A DNA stretch of 64,000 bases from positions 310,001 through 374,000 of the forward strand of contig JAADJZ010000016.1 of the NCBI GenBank assembly GCA_011032825.1, given 5' to 3'. The notes below the pieces were generated by a model, which worked only from the letters and a program-made list of their open reading frames with translations, searched no databases and was not told where the DNA came from. Made by a program: the position numbers and the translations under genes. The stretch is from Massariosphaeria phaeospora. Lineage: Eukaryota > Ascomycota > Dothideomycetes > Pleosporales. Positions within the stretch are counted from its first letter, which is position 1. The number at the start of each line of letters is the position of its first letter. Shown here one piece after another: positions 1 through 12,100 of this stretch.

Positions 1-3000
1 CTTCGACAAGTGTGCACAAGAATGGGCCGCGCGCTTCCACATCTTACCCAGTTTGATGTCTCCATTTACAACTACAAACTAAGGGATCCGACAAGCACTC
101 AGCCTTACCTCGCCCGAACAGAAAACATGGACCTCCGGTGGCCAGTAAGTCATGTTCCATCCACTCTGCGGCGTATACTGACAGATTAGGTGTTTAACGA
201 CCGTGGTGAAGCCATGTTCCTGCTATGTATGGCTGAGGTACACGGCTGCTTCCAATCTGGTGTGGAATCAGTCACACGATGCCAGGAAGTAAGTGGATTG
301 GTGAGATCATTGGTATACATATACTGACTGACTAACTAGGCTGTGATGAATCGCGATCCGGAAACTCTCCTCCGGGAAATGGTCCAGCTCAAATCAATCA
401 TCGACCAGCTCCCTTACGTCTTCCACAAAATCAGCGTCAACCCAAACGCCGGAGAACAGTTCGCGAACCCGGTTGAGTGGGGTCAACGATATGCCAAGTT
501 CAGCGCACCTCTTTCGAAACGAGTGCCGGCCCTCTCTGGACTTGCCTTGCCTTTGTTCCTTCTTATGGACGCGTTCATTGGCCGAAAAAATTACACATCT
601 TTCCTCGGAGTAGAAGCAGTACATCTGAGAAGGTGGCTACCATTGAACATTCGGGCATTCATTTCTGCGATCGAGACGCATTACCTAGTGCCAGAGTTTG
701 TGAAGGCTAGCGGCGATCCGAGGCTCGAAGGTGTCCTTGAAGGCCTTATCGAAAGTTACGCTGGTGAGCGCGGATTCATGGGTACTCACAGATGCAAGTG
801 AACCTTCTTTTATTGGCGGTTCTTTGTACTAACTCGACTAAGACAAGGTATACGGCTTCCTCGAAGTAGTCGCTAAAACCGGTCGTGCCGAGACCAACGG
901 AAACTCTGGTGCCACCGACTCGGATGGACGTCCATGGGAAGAAGTCCACCGCACTCTATCGGATGCCATGAAGGAAAGACTTAGCCCATACCGTGGTGAT
1001 GTCAAGGTCCAGCCTCATGAAATGCGCGGTTCGTTCGAAGAATGCCGATTTCAAGCTCGGATACTAGAACGACAGGTTGTCGATCATGATGCTGATCGAT
1101 CGACTAGTATGGTCACGTTTGATTTGCATAATACGGGTATCACATTTCAACCAGGTAAGTGACTTCTCAGAGAACTGGAATTTACAGTGCTAACATACGC
1201 ATAGGTGATCGTCTGGCTGTAATGCCAATGAACCCTTCATACGAGACAGCCAAAGTAGCCGCCGCTTTAGGGTTGGAAGAACTCCTCGATAGCATTGTCC
1301 CAGTCGAACAAGGCTCAGAGTGGGCGAGATTCTCGAAACATATCGAAGTCGTATCCAAAAAGCCGAATGCAGGGCTTACCGTACAGGATGTGCTGAAAAG
1401 AGGTCATCTAGCACCCTTGACAAAAGACCTCGTAAATACGGTGAGTTGCTTGCGGGGATTGGCGTTCCTCTGGACTAACTCATAAGCAGATTCACCACAT
1501 CTTCCACGCTTCCTCTCAGACCACCCTACAACTCCTTTCTTCAGAAGAATGGCCGGTTAAAGGCAGTGTCGGCGACTTGCTGCAAACTGCCATTGCGGAA
1601 GTACCACAGGAAATCTGGGATCATGCCTTTGACCTTTCCAACCTGGCTTGGCTACCGAAGCTTCTCAAACTTGAAGTGCCCCGGACATACTCAATTTCGA
1701 ACTCGAGTAACGAACTTCTTCCCAGCTTGATAGATCTTACTGTGACACGTTCAGAGACGGCTCGTGACCCCGCCTTCCGCTCTGTTCAGCCCTCGCTACC
1801 ACTCTATGGCGTTGCAAGTGGGTTCCTCAATCCGGCACCTAGCCTGATGGAATATCCTCATGATGACCCCGATGATGCCGCGGTCGTAATCGGAGTATCG
1901 CGCCCAATTCAATTTCAACTTCCACCTTCGACTACTGTTCCGGTTGCCATGTTCGCTGGTGGTTCTGGCATCGCACCTTTCCGAGGATTCTGGCAAAAGC
2001 GCGCTACGGAGGGGATCGGACGAAATATCCTGTTCCTAGGTGTCCAGTCTCGCGAGAAGTTTCTACATGAAGCCGAGCTCAAAGGCCTTGTTCAACAGGG
2101 CGCCATAGAGTTACACACAGCTTTTTCAAGGGATCGCAATGGGCTTGTTTACGATCCTTCTCTGAGAGATCTTCTTGAACAGGAGATGGATCCACGTTAT
2201 ATCGACACAACGATAGTTGAGCAAGGCCGTCTCGTGTCTGAGCTGGTAATGTCTAAGAGTCAAGGTGGGCTTGGAGGCTACCTTTACATTTGCGGTTCTG
2301 TCTCAGTCTACGAAACCGTCATGTCCGGGATCAAGCAAGCGATCTACAAGTACCAAGCGTCTACGCAATCAACCGCCGACTCGCTTTTGGCTACTGCTTT
2401 TGCGGAGCGACGATTCATGCTTGGTACGTTTTCCAAAGCCCCGAGTTTCCATGATCCAAATGCTAACCAAAGTCTACAGATATCTTTATGTCGCCTCGCT
2501 CGATTTCTAACTCCACACCAACGCTTCCTATGTCAAAACTTGCTGTGCATACAGGCCATCGCAAAGGATCGCGAATGTGGATTGGTGTCCATGGCGGTGT
2601 CTACGACGTTACCGATTTCCTTCCCATGCATCCTGGCGGTACTCTAATTGTGGCTGCCAGTGCTGGGTTGGACGCTTCAAAAACGTTCGACGATCTAGCG
2701 CACTCCAGCAACCCCGAGGTCTCTTCTCTTCTTTCAAAATACTTCATCGGACACCTCGGATTGAAGCCTGATTTCCGTTCTTCCGAGCTCAGCCGTATCT
2801 ACGATATGTGGTACAAGTACCTACGCAATTGTGTAGAAAGCTTGACAACCTTGTACTTTGAGGCCAATAACATACTGGAAGACTCAAAGGTCTGGTTCTC
2901 TGGCGGTCTGTTCAATATCGGGGGTGTGAGGAAGTTCTATCAATTTCAGTCGCGCCTCATGCAGAATGGCTTTTCGACGCTATTCGGGGCCAAGCTGCAG

Positions 3001-4455
3001 GAGATTTATCTCAAGCTGTCGTACTCGTTGGCCAACGCCGTTACTCCCGGGGTTCGACTCCCAGACATCGTGGGTGCAATCACTAGAGCCCAATCTTCTC
3101 CGGATGCCACGAAAGCCATGAAAGAGGTTTCGGAGGTTGGCCAGTTCGTCTGCAACTCTAGCAAGTCCGCGCGCTTCCATGAAAACGGGATCTTACAGTA
3201 CGCTCAGACTGTGACTGAGCTTGACGTCACATTCTTGGAGCAGATCCGCGATGAAGCAGCGCAAGGCATGGACGCTTTCGATATGATAGCCGCTATGGAT
3301 GAGTCGTCAAGTTCGAAGCAGATTAAGCTCGCCTCCTACCTTCTGACGATTCTTGAACGCATCGCCGCCCGCTTAGAAGCCTACTACACCTCACTCTCAC
3401 AGGAGTCCATATATCGGCCCGAACTGGAGAATAACCCAGCGCGCACTCGCTGGAACAACGTCCGTCGTAAGATAGTGGATGGCTCATTCTTCGTTCTAGC
3501 CAAACCCCCTTCCCTCTCATCCAGCGACGGTCTTACCCCAGGATTCCAGGTCCGGCCTGGCCAAAATGGGCTGAACGTCGACTTTGCACAGATCTTTGCC
3601 AACGCGCAACAAACGCTGCAAATCAATCCTGAAAGTCTTCCATCACGTCAAGACATCGAAAACCAGCAACCCAAACGTCTGGCTGATATGCATACCGCGC
3701 GCGCAGCGACAAACGGCCAGACCCAGAGCACTTTCGACAGCCAGCAGCAAGGCAACGCACTCAGACGTATGTCAGCCTTCATCAACGACAACATGTCGAA
3801 TATACGTCGCCTGAGCCGCCTACCTGCAGAGTACGACTTCACGCAACTAATGGCATCCTACGGCAAACACCCTCAACAGACCCAGCAGTCACAATCCAGC
3901 CTTTCGCGGAGCCACTCCAAATCCACTAGCACCGAATCCACCTCCACCACTGGTTCCAGCCAATACTCGCAAGGCGTGCGCAGCCGCGCTCAATCCAGTA
4001 GCCGCACTGCCTCGCCCCTGCCGGCACCCCAGCCGCTACGCGTAAAGGACCACAACACACCGTCTCTCGAAAGCCAAATGCAAGCTCATCTCCACCGCCG
4101 CCAACCTTCTCTGCCACCAAAAAATAGCCTCCCTCAAATCCAACATCAAGGCCAAGCCTACCTTACCCAAGGCCCTCCTGTCCCCTCCGCAACACCCACC
4201 ACCGAGCACCCCAACGCCGCCATGATGAATGCCGCTATCGCGCAACTCAACCGTAGGCAAGCTCCGCGCAGCCACACGCCTCTGCCAGCATCACCGCGAG
4301 CCTCTCTCGCGCTCAGCGCGGCGAGTCCGCGCAAGAAGCCGGGCGATGATATGCCACAGCCGCCGATGCCGAGCGTGGCAGCGGGATTGCGCGCTTTGAA
4401 GATGGCGGGGAGTTTGAGTGGGGACGAGATGCGATTCCAGCAGGCTCGGGTTTGA
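1..4455 (+). CDS. Haem-dioxygenase-like / FAD-NADPH reductase / cytochrome b5 fusion protein (5' partial)
   Basis: The window opens inside this gene. My exon model is 1-144, 190-288, 340-763, 843-1154, 1205-1440, 1490-2423 and 2480-4455, giving about 1374 residues. Residues 1-245 resemble the IDO/TDO/PrnB (DUF1864) haem superfamily, with a YNYK..DPTSTQP start and a VYGFLEVVAKTGR segment. Residues about 275-700 form a CPR/sulfite-reductase-type module: PRTYSISN for FAD, GGSGIAPFRGFW for NADPH, and YICGSVSVYE. No FMN domain lies between them. Cytochrome b5 follows at about 745-815, with MHPGG and DLAHS supplying the haem histidines. After it come a helical region and a disordered Q/S/P-rich tail of some 300 residues. 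Inferred role: electrons pass from NADPH through FAD and b5 to the N-terminal haem on one chain. The substrate is unknown. The reductase and b5 calls are firm; the N-terminal family is less certain. Confidence 0.8.
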
Positions 4456-4912
4456 GATAGGGGCCAAGAGGAAAAGGGAGAGTGCTGGCACTGTTCACAG
4501 TTGTGACAAAATTGTTGTTCGTTTTGCGTATGATATCCCGAGAGCATTCGTCTAGTATGTATACATAGTTTTGGTTATTTGGGAGGTTTGAGGCCGTGGA
4601 TAGATGGGTGCACGAAAATATAGATTGTCGAGTTCTTTTATGCGAGTGTGGTTTTCGACGCTTTGAGGCCCATGTGATGGATGTCCCTTTGGAGCGATAA
4701 TCCTCTTACTTCGCAGGTCTACTCCAGAGGTAAGCCACCCATGTCTCTCAACACCAACACATGTATTGATTGAAGATTAGCATGAGTAATAGTAGTCATA
4801 CATTATCTGCTCCGTTTTACTTGTGGACACCAAGCTAGTCCTACACAATTTTAGCCAGACTAATTGACCTTCTTCATCCCAGCAAATACTTCCCCGATCA
4901 TTATATCGTCGA
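4456..4912. other. Intergenic, between convergent gene ends
   Basis: AT-richer spacer holding the 3' ends of the fusion gene and of the LVIVD gene, which face each other. I see no ORF with coding character and no repeat here. Confidence 0.6.
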
Positions 4913-6629
4913 TTATTTCGCACCTGCCATCCCTGGCAGCGGCTTCTGCACCTTCAACACCCACGCGCCACGCTCAATCGTGTTGACGAGAATATACCCG
5001 GACGGGTATCCGGCATACGAGCTCCAGGTACCAACGTAGTTGAGACCACCACCACCGCGCAGGGCATCATCTGCAAACCATCATAGTTAGCATATATATG
5101 TCTACCCGAAACATCCACACAAGAATCTCACTCACCTTCAGGATAGACATCAAAACTCGCGACCTCTCTGATCCCTCCACCCGTCGGATTCTGCGGAATA
5201 CTCGAGATGTCCAAGATGCTAATGCCAGCGCCGTAGTTGCTCTGGTATGCGTAGTTGCCGAAGATGTACTGGTTGTGGTCGATGGTGACCTTGGGGCCCT
5301 GGTAGTAGCCGGTTTGCTTGGGCTTCTCGAGGTTGCGGATGTCCCATATGAAGGTGGTGGGTCGGCCGTTGGCGGCGGGGCCGCGTCCTTCAACTTCGTC
5401 GAGTTCGTCGTCAAGTATGAGGAACTCTTGGTTTTCGGTGTCGAGGACCCAGCCTTGGTGTGTGTAGGTGGCGCCTTCGTAGGAGGTGATGGAGATGATT
5501 TCGGGGAACTTTTTGTCGGTGACGTCGTCTGATGGGGTGTCAAATATATGCTGGAATAGGGGCAAGAGGAAACGGGGAGTGAGACATACATATAGTCAGA
5601 GAGTCCTCATTGTAGGCGTAGCAGATCTCCTTGCCGAGATACTTGATGTGAGGGCCCTTGTAGATGAGACACTGCGCGTCGTGTACATAGCCGTCCTGGT
5701 GAGCACAACCAGGAGAGGTGGGGTTAGCCGGGTCACTCAGATCAACGAACATAAGGCCACCACGGCAGGTCGAGTTCCGCGGGCGAGCGCCAACGACGTA
5801 CGCCCAGCCCGTTTCGTCGTTGGTAAGCACATTATGGGCACGTCCATCGTTGGTACCAGCCCAGTAACCCGTGATATCCGTAGTAGGATCGAAAGTTACA
5901 GGGCCTTTGCGGTAGTCGATGTCAAGCAGCTTCTTCAGGTCGAAGATCTGGATGTGGTGGTCATAAGTCTCGCTTCCGACGACGATGTAGTGCTTGTAGG
6001 TTCTGATCTCCCTCCAGTTGCTGGGTGGGAGACCAGCCGGTTGAGGAAGACGTCCGAGGTATCGGAGCTTTCCACCTCCCGTGATCTCAGCAAAAGCTGC
6101 GCCATCACCCTGTGCAATGATGGCGAACTCGCGACCGTCATCTAGAATGGTCAGTTTGTGAGAATTAAAAATGTAGTCGAAGTACTCACCAGAGACCCAA
6201 CCCCAGGAGCTCGACCCGGCACCCGTAGTACTTCCAAGATCGGTGTGCGAGAGGAAATGATGCAAGTTGATCTACACGAAGTCAGTGAGCCGAAGCTCTA
6301 GAAATGGTAGCCGTTGATTGGTGAGAGAAAGGAATGTTGCATAGAGGACATACGTTGTTGCAATTGAAGGTGAACGTTGCGTTGTCCCGGAAAGGCTGGA
6401 CCTTGCCGTTCTTGCATTGCGCGAAGGGCAGTTCAAGGTAAGGATTGCTTGCAGCTGCGCTCATGAGACCCATTTCTCTCTCCTCTTCCCATTTCCCCAC
6501 CTTCTTGGACATAATTTGCTCATGGATCACACCGGAATCATACAGCTCAGCTGCCCGAACTTCATCTTTGGGCATTTCCTTCGCGAAAGTAGTGGCCAAG
6601 AGGCCGACGAAAGCGGTAGAATACTTCAT
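4913..6629 (-). CDS. Secreted LVIVD-repeat (choice-of-anchor B-type) protein
   Basis: Five exons on the minus strand: 6629-6354, 6271-6190, 6141-5590, 5528-5136 and 5070-4913, giving 486 residues. It starts with a signal peptide (MKYSTAFVGLLATTFA). The body is a run of beta-propeller-like repeats of the LVIVD type: YIVVGSETYDHHIQIFDL, RGGLMFVDLSDPANPTSPG, YATYTHQGWVLD-like and FIWDIRNLEKP segments. Fungal homologues are often labelled regulatory P domain-containing and have no established enzymatic role. The acceptor of exon 4 was chosen at 5528 because it restores the conserved LTIYDVTDK segment; a nearer acceptor at 5550 leads to an early stop. The protein probably acts outside the cell or in the secretory path. 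Family call is good, function unknown. Confidence 0.85.
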
Positions 6630-7412
6630 GGTGAAAATGAGGAAAAAGAGAACTGCTGCGCTGGATCACAGACACCCTACAAGGGTACATATGCACCTTA
6701 TATGAGGAGAGTCCAACGCCATGGCGACGCGGTGCCCCGATAGTACGCCTTATCGCAAAGATGTCTGGTTGGTCGAGCTCGTCCAGGAACCAGGGACAAA
6801 TTCGACAACAGGGCAGCTGTCTTCATCTGGAAGGTGACAAGTGCTGTGTGGGGTCCTATCGGAGGGTAATAACGGATGCTTGGTGTAGAACGCTCGTGAT
6901 CCTGGAAGATGTACGGCCTCCTTCCATAAACCCTCCATGTGCGACCCCCGAGACCTTGGCGGAGCGGGCCAAGAAGGACTTGGCGGAGCGGGGAGAGCAG
7001 TCGTTCAGATAGCAACCCTGGATTCTCGTGCATCCTAGGTAAAGTCCGCGATGACCCATTGTTAGAAAAAGGTAGTCAGAGGTGATGATAGCTTCCGTGC
7101 CTGATAGTCCGAATTGCGGAATTGGGAGAGCTTTTTTGCTCATGGAATACGAGGAGTGGTAACTGGTTATGGCAGGTGATGCCAGTAGATGCAGCTGCGC
7201 TTCATATCAGCAACATGAATGAAGTATTGTGCGAGCCCTTGGCGTCTTACAGGTTAATCATCGTTGCAGGAAGTACGAGGACGATGAAGTGCCCGATCTT
7301 TATGTGACGGCGAACGACGGCATTAAGTATTTACAACATGCTCGAAATCGTGCTCAGAATGCGCTCAATTGGGGTCTTAGTGCTTACAGATTACGAGCAG
7401 CTTAAAGAAACA
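6630..7412. other. Intergenic, upstream of the LVIVD gene
   Basis: Holds the promoter of the LVIVD gene. The short open frames here (for example minus 6698-7033) have low-complexity or arginine-rich translations and match no family I know. No repeat seen. Confidence 0.5.
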
Positions 7413-7527
7413 CTACGACGCGTCTTGCACTAAATAATAAGGTTTGGTTGTGTGCTGATGTAGGTCAGCTCTCGTGCGGGTTAGGTTTAGATATTGAAGA
7501 ATACCATTCAGGTCCCCCACAACCAGT

Positions 7528-8226
7528 TCAAATACGACATATTGGCCTTGCCAGCACTTTCTGATAACCCCCCCCGATCGCTTGCAAAGAACCTGTGTCA
7601 GGAAAAACGCCTTTCGAGTATCGGCTAAGAATCTCGTCTTCGGCTAAGTCTCTGTACGGCGCGTTCCCGGTCATGATCTCATACAGGACAGAACCAAACG
7701 CAAAGAGATCCCCTTGAACAGACAAGGCAGGTCCTGGATACTCGTGACTTGCTGTCACCGCGATGAGAAGTGGGGAACCGTCCAGGGAAGATCCAGCGAA
7801 GTCAGATAGCCTAGTATTCAACTTCTCATCCAGGAGCACATTTTGGCAAGTTAAATCCCCATGGATAACTCCGACACGGTGAATGAAAGTGAATGCTTGC
7901 GCGATTTGAATAGCCCATTGCAGTCGTAGCTTATCATCGACTTTGTTCCGATTGTTGAACGATCGTAGATTGCCGTTCGGGGCGTATTCCAGTCGAATTC
8001 CGCTTTCAACGGCTCCATGATAACGGAGGATACCTTTATGACCTCCCTGTTGATTGACCCGTTCGTATATCGTCCGTTCTCTGGAAATGAGATCGGAACA
8101 GTCCTCGTGAAGAGGGGTTTTGATTACAGTCTCGGATACCTTATCGACGACGACGAGGCCAGTAGTTCCCCAAGCAACTACGTCCTTTAGCCCGAACCCT
8201 CTCGGATACTTGATCTCATCCGACAT
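7528..8226 (-). pseudogene. Protein kinase-like gene with C-terminal frameshift
   Basis: A 232-residue kinase-like reading frame. Visible parts are VIKTP (ATP-binding lysine), HGDLTCQNVLL (catalytic loop, HGD in place of HRD), DFAGSSL (in place of DFG) and SVQGDLFAFGSVLYEIMTG (APE/F-helix area). The HGDLTCxN and DFAGSS forms recur in a fungal kinase-like family, so they may be normal for it rather than decay. The last 16 residues do not fit. At 7568-7575 there is a run of eight C on the plus strand, and removing one base would continue the frame as VIRKCWQGQY, a hallmark of this family, on to a stop at 7413. So the gene is either truncated by a homopolymer slip or carries a sequence error. 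It lies next to a decayed NLR-like gene. Confidence 0.7.
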
Positions 8227-9199
8227 GTGAACAGCTCACAGCTTTAGGAACGTCTAGGTATCTGCAAACTCGTTAGAATAGGGACAATTAGAAAGACCGA
8301 ACCCTGTACTTTCCTATCTTTAACCTAACAAGTACAGTAGAGAAGACAGGATTCTTGATTAGCAGGGAGAAGTGGAAGAGTCAATCACAGAGCTTCCCGA
8401 TTTCTGAACAAATTAGCGCAATCCCAGTTGTAACACGCTTATGTAGATTTTACCCAGCTCCCTTCACTACCCCGCTTTTACTCATCGGGTATAGCACTTC
8501 TGCTTGACTGGCAAGGTCGTGGTTTGGGAATACGTAAATAGAAGATGGAGGTGTAGTGTTTCGGCGGCACATCCGATGAGGCTGGCGCGCTCAGCGAACA
8601 CTTATTAATCATCATTGGCAGGATCGGGTGCCGTTGAGCCGAGAAATCGTGCCGAGGTTGATCCGGTCAACCCTCTCGTCAGCGTGTTAACGTTATGTAT
8701 GGATATCCGCTCCCCCAGATTCTGACATCCCACATCTCATCGATTGCTGACCGAAGCTCGTAGAACAAGTCGTAATGCGACTTCGGCTGTTACTCACGAT
8801 GCGACGACAAGGTCTACCGTATACCGCCTTCACCGTGGGGACTACTACGCAGTCGCTAAGTCGATAACTCGTTCTTTCCCACATCCTTTCTTCGGCAAGG
8901 CAAACAAAATTCCTATTATAGACCCAATGCGCCGAACTGGACCCTCCGATGAGCATATCCTGCTACGCGCCCGCTCCGATTGCGACGCCCGTCGCCGTCC
9001 AATTGACGGCCACCTTGATGGCTTTCACGACGTCTCCTCGCAACGAATCCCCCTCGACGACGCGCAAGGAAACACCCGAGATTAAGTTGTTTAGAATTCA
9101 GGCGGAGCCAGGAAATGAGAACTAGAGAATGGACACAGGTTGGTTCCAGTATAAAGTCTCAGAGGATCAATTCAGATCCCAGCGCACAATACACATGTC
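8227..9199. other. Spacer between kinase-like relic and NLR relic
   Basis: No frame with convincing coding character. If the downstream NACHT gene once had an N-terminal effector domain, it would have lain here, but nothing recognisable remains. The open frames around 8693-9085 on both strands overlap each other and match no family. Confidence 0.45.
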
Positions 9200-12100
9200 A
9201 GCAGGGACCATCAAAAGCGAGAGGGAGCCAAGGGTGGTCTCAGGAAGCTAGGCTTAGGCGTGTCTACTTTAGCTTTAATTATTTCAAAGCTAATATGCAA
9301 CATAGAAAATCTAGAAGATGCAAAAATTATTAGCTTTACGTTCCACCAAAACAATAATCAGAACAACTTCTCTTTCGGAATGTTTGCATCTCTCGCTTAC
9401 CAACTCTTGGCATCCAACCCAGATCTCTTCGCCCATGTCCGGTGTGTCTATGAAATGATATCGAGTTTCCATATCTGTTAAATTGATACCCTTGGTGCAA
9501 TGTTCCGCTCTCTTCTAGCTTGCGGTTATTATGGTACTACTGTGTATATAATCAACTCTGACGAGAACTGTGATCCTCAGCAAAGAGTGCACATGGACAA
9601 ATTACTTGAACTTGTGAGCTTGGGAACAGTGAGCCTGAAGATGATAGTGACTTCCACTAGAGCTCCGAAAGAACTTGAAGGGCAAAGACTCATCTATCTC
9701 GAGGATGAAGATGTGCGGCCACGGATGACGACTTTCGTAGAGGACGAAATTTCGACATTGGTAAAATTACAGCCCAGATTACGACGAGTTCATGATGAAC
9801 TGTAAGTCAAACTTGCCGCGACTCAAGCAACGCTGCTCACTGGAAAATTGAGCGTGCATCTTCTGCGGACACTTCCATAGGTACCGTTGACTTATTCCTC
9901 GCTACAGAAAGCGATGGAATCGAACATATACTCTCCATACTCGCTATATGACCAACTGCTTCAGCAAATACCGCCGATGTATACGCAATGGGCCCAAAAA
10001 GTCCTCTCTTGGGTGCTTCGGGCCTTTCGTCCTCTCACGGTCGCTGAACTCGCCATCGCAGTTGCCCTCGACCACGATCCCGATGTTGCACTGGCCTCGA
10101 TATCGGCATTGGAGCGCCAAGTGCCTCAGGACCTAGAGTTCGACCTCGAACGAGTCTTCAACGGACTGATACAAGTTCGAATGGAAATGTATTCCTTGTG
10201 CACCAGTCTTTCGGAGAATATCTCGTTATGGAGCACTCAACACCTTGTTCGAAGAGCTGTCTACGCCACCCTGTCGATCACATCAATGTAGCAGAATCAT
10301 GTCTGGCATACTTTTTACTCATACATACCAGTATGCCATCCGGGGGAATAGAGTCGAAACCTCATCCTAATGAAGCCCTTGGTACCGCCTGGAGTCTCTT
10401 TGATTATGCCGTTCACTACCGGCCTAATCACTACAGTTTCAGTAGTAACAAACGACGAAATGCACATTACATCGAAACGGGCGAATATTCGGACAAGATT
10501 TTGGCCGTGGTCGCCACTCCGCCTATCTTCTCTCGTGATGAAGTAATACATTGGTGGGCTTGGTGGAGCCGGCGTCTGTGGACCAAATTGCTACGCGTCG
10601 ACGACCGCCATTGTTCGTCCCACGATCCGCTAGTAATGGCAGTCATGCATAGTTGTGGCGATCTCGTGTGTGCGTTGCTGCAAAGACGGAACAAGGATGA
10701 AGCCGGTCTGTCGGAGGCGCTTGAAATAGCAGCGGATATAGGGGTCCGGTGGCTCGTAGAATTGTTAATTCGTTGTGGTGCGAAGAGCACGCTCGCCCTC
10801 CAGAAAACATGCCTTAGTGGACGGGAAAGCGTCGTGGAGACGCTCCTGTCAATCGAAAGTGAGGAGCTCAATACGTCGGTATCCGCGATAAAGGCCTTCC
10901 ATTCGGCATGCTTTTGCGGTCATTTGGGAATCGTACGGAGATTTCTGGATGCCGGGCTAGACGCCAATTGTCGTTCGGAGGATGATATGACTCAATTGCA
11001 TCGTGCAGGAGAGCTTGGTCAGGTTTCTGTTATCGAGGAACTACGGTAGTCTCAGCAGGGGCGAAACCGAATCTGGTGGACAAGGCTGGCTTCACCCCTT
11101 TACACTGTGCCGTCCAATCCCAGCATATCGCAGCAGTTGGAGAAATCCTTCAGGCAGGTGCTGCTCCAGATATAGTCAGCACGCGAAAATAAAACTCGCT
11201 TCATCTTGCTGCTAGGACTGGGCGGGCCGACATTGTGCAATGTCTTCTTCGTCAAGCTTCTGATGAACATGGCATTGCCGGCAAACTTTTGACCGAAAAG
11301 AATTTCGATAAGGCGACTCCGTTACATATCGCATCCGAGGAGGGGCACTGTTCAGTCGTGAAAGAGTTCTTGAGGAGTCCAGGCGCAGCCGCTTTGCAAG
11401 ATGTCCGTGGACGTTTGCCTCTGCACCTTGGGTGCCAGAGCGGCAACGAGGAGGTCGTGCGCCTATCGGTGATAGCAATCGACAAAAAGCGTTGTACACC
11501 GCTGCACTCTGCGTCGCAAGCGGGTAAAATAGAGATCGCGACAATACTCCTGTCCGAAAGGGCGGATCCTAGAGCTATAGACGAAGAAGGTCGAACTCCG
11601 CTTCCACATTCTGCCGAACTGGGGTATACTGAAGTTGTGAACACACTTATCGGCGCTACTCATAGTAGAGATATCACTAATTATTCGGAGGCTCTGCTAC
11701 TTCCCTCGCGGAAAGGACACTTGGCGGCGGTGGAAAGATTACTCAAAGTCCCGGGTATCGATGTTAACGCAGTCGACGACGACAACCGCACACCGGTGAT
11801 ACTAGCGGTGCAAGGAAGCCATACTTCGATAATTTGACGCGCTGCTGCGGACTCGATCGGTCAAAATCAGCCACAAGGACAAGTACAGTCGAGAAGTGCT
11901 GTCGTATGCGTCTGAAGCTGGATTGCTTGATCTAGTCGAACATCTTCTCGGTACTCCTAGTACATCTCTGCATCAAACGCAAAACCCTGACTCTGCTCTC
12001 CTGGGAACAGGAAAGACAACATTTTCGGCCAACGACTCTAGCCTACCCTTTGCTGGGCTTGGGCTAGTTACACCGGACAAACGTGGGTGGTCGCCCCTCT

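Noticed and set aside
5486..6145. A 219-codon frame antisense to the LVIVD gene
   Set aside because: It is the shadow of a well-supported gene on the other strand and spans its introns.
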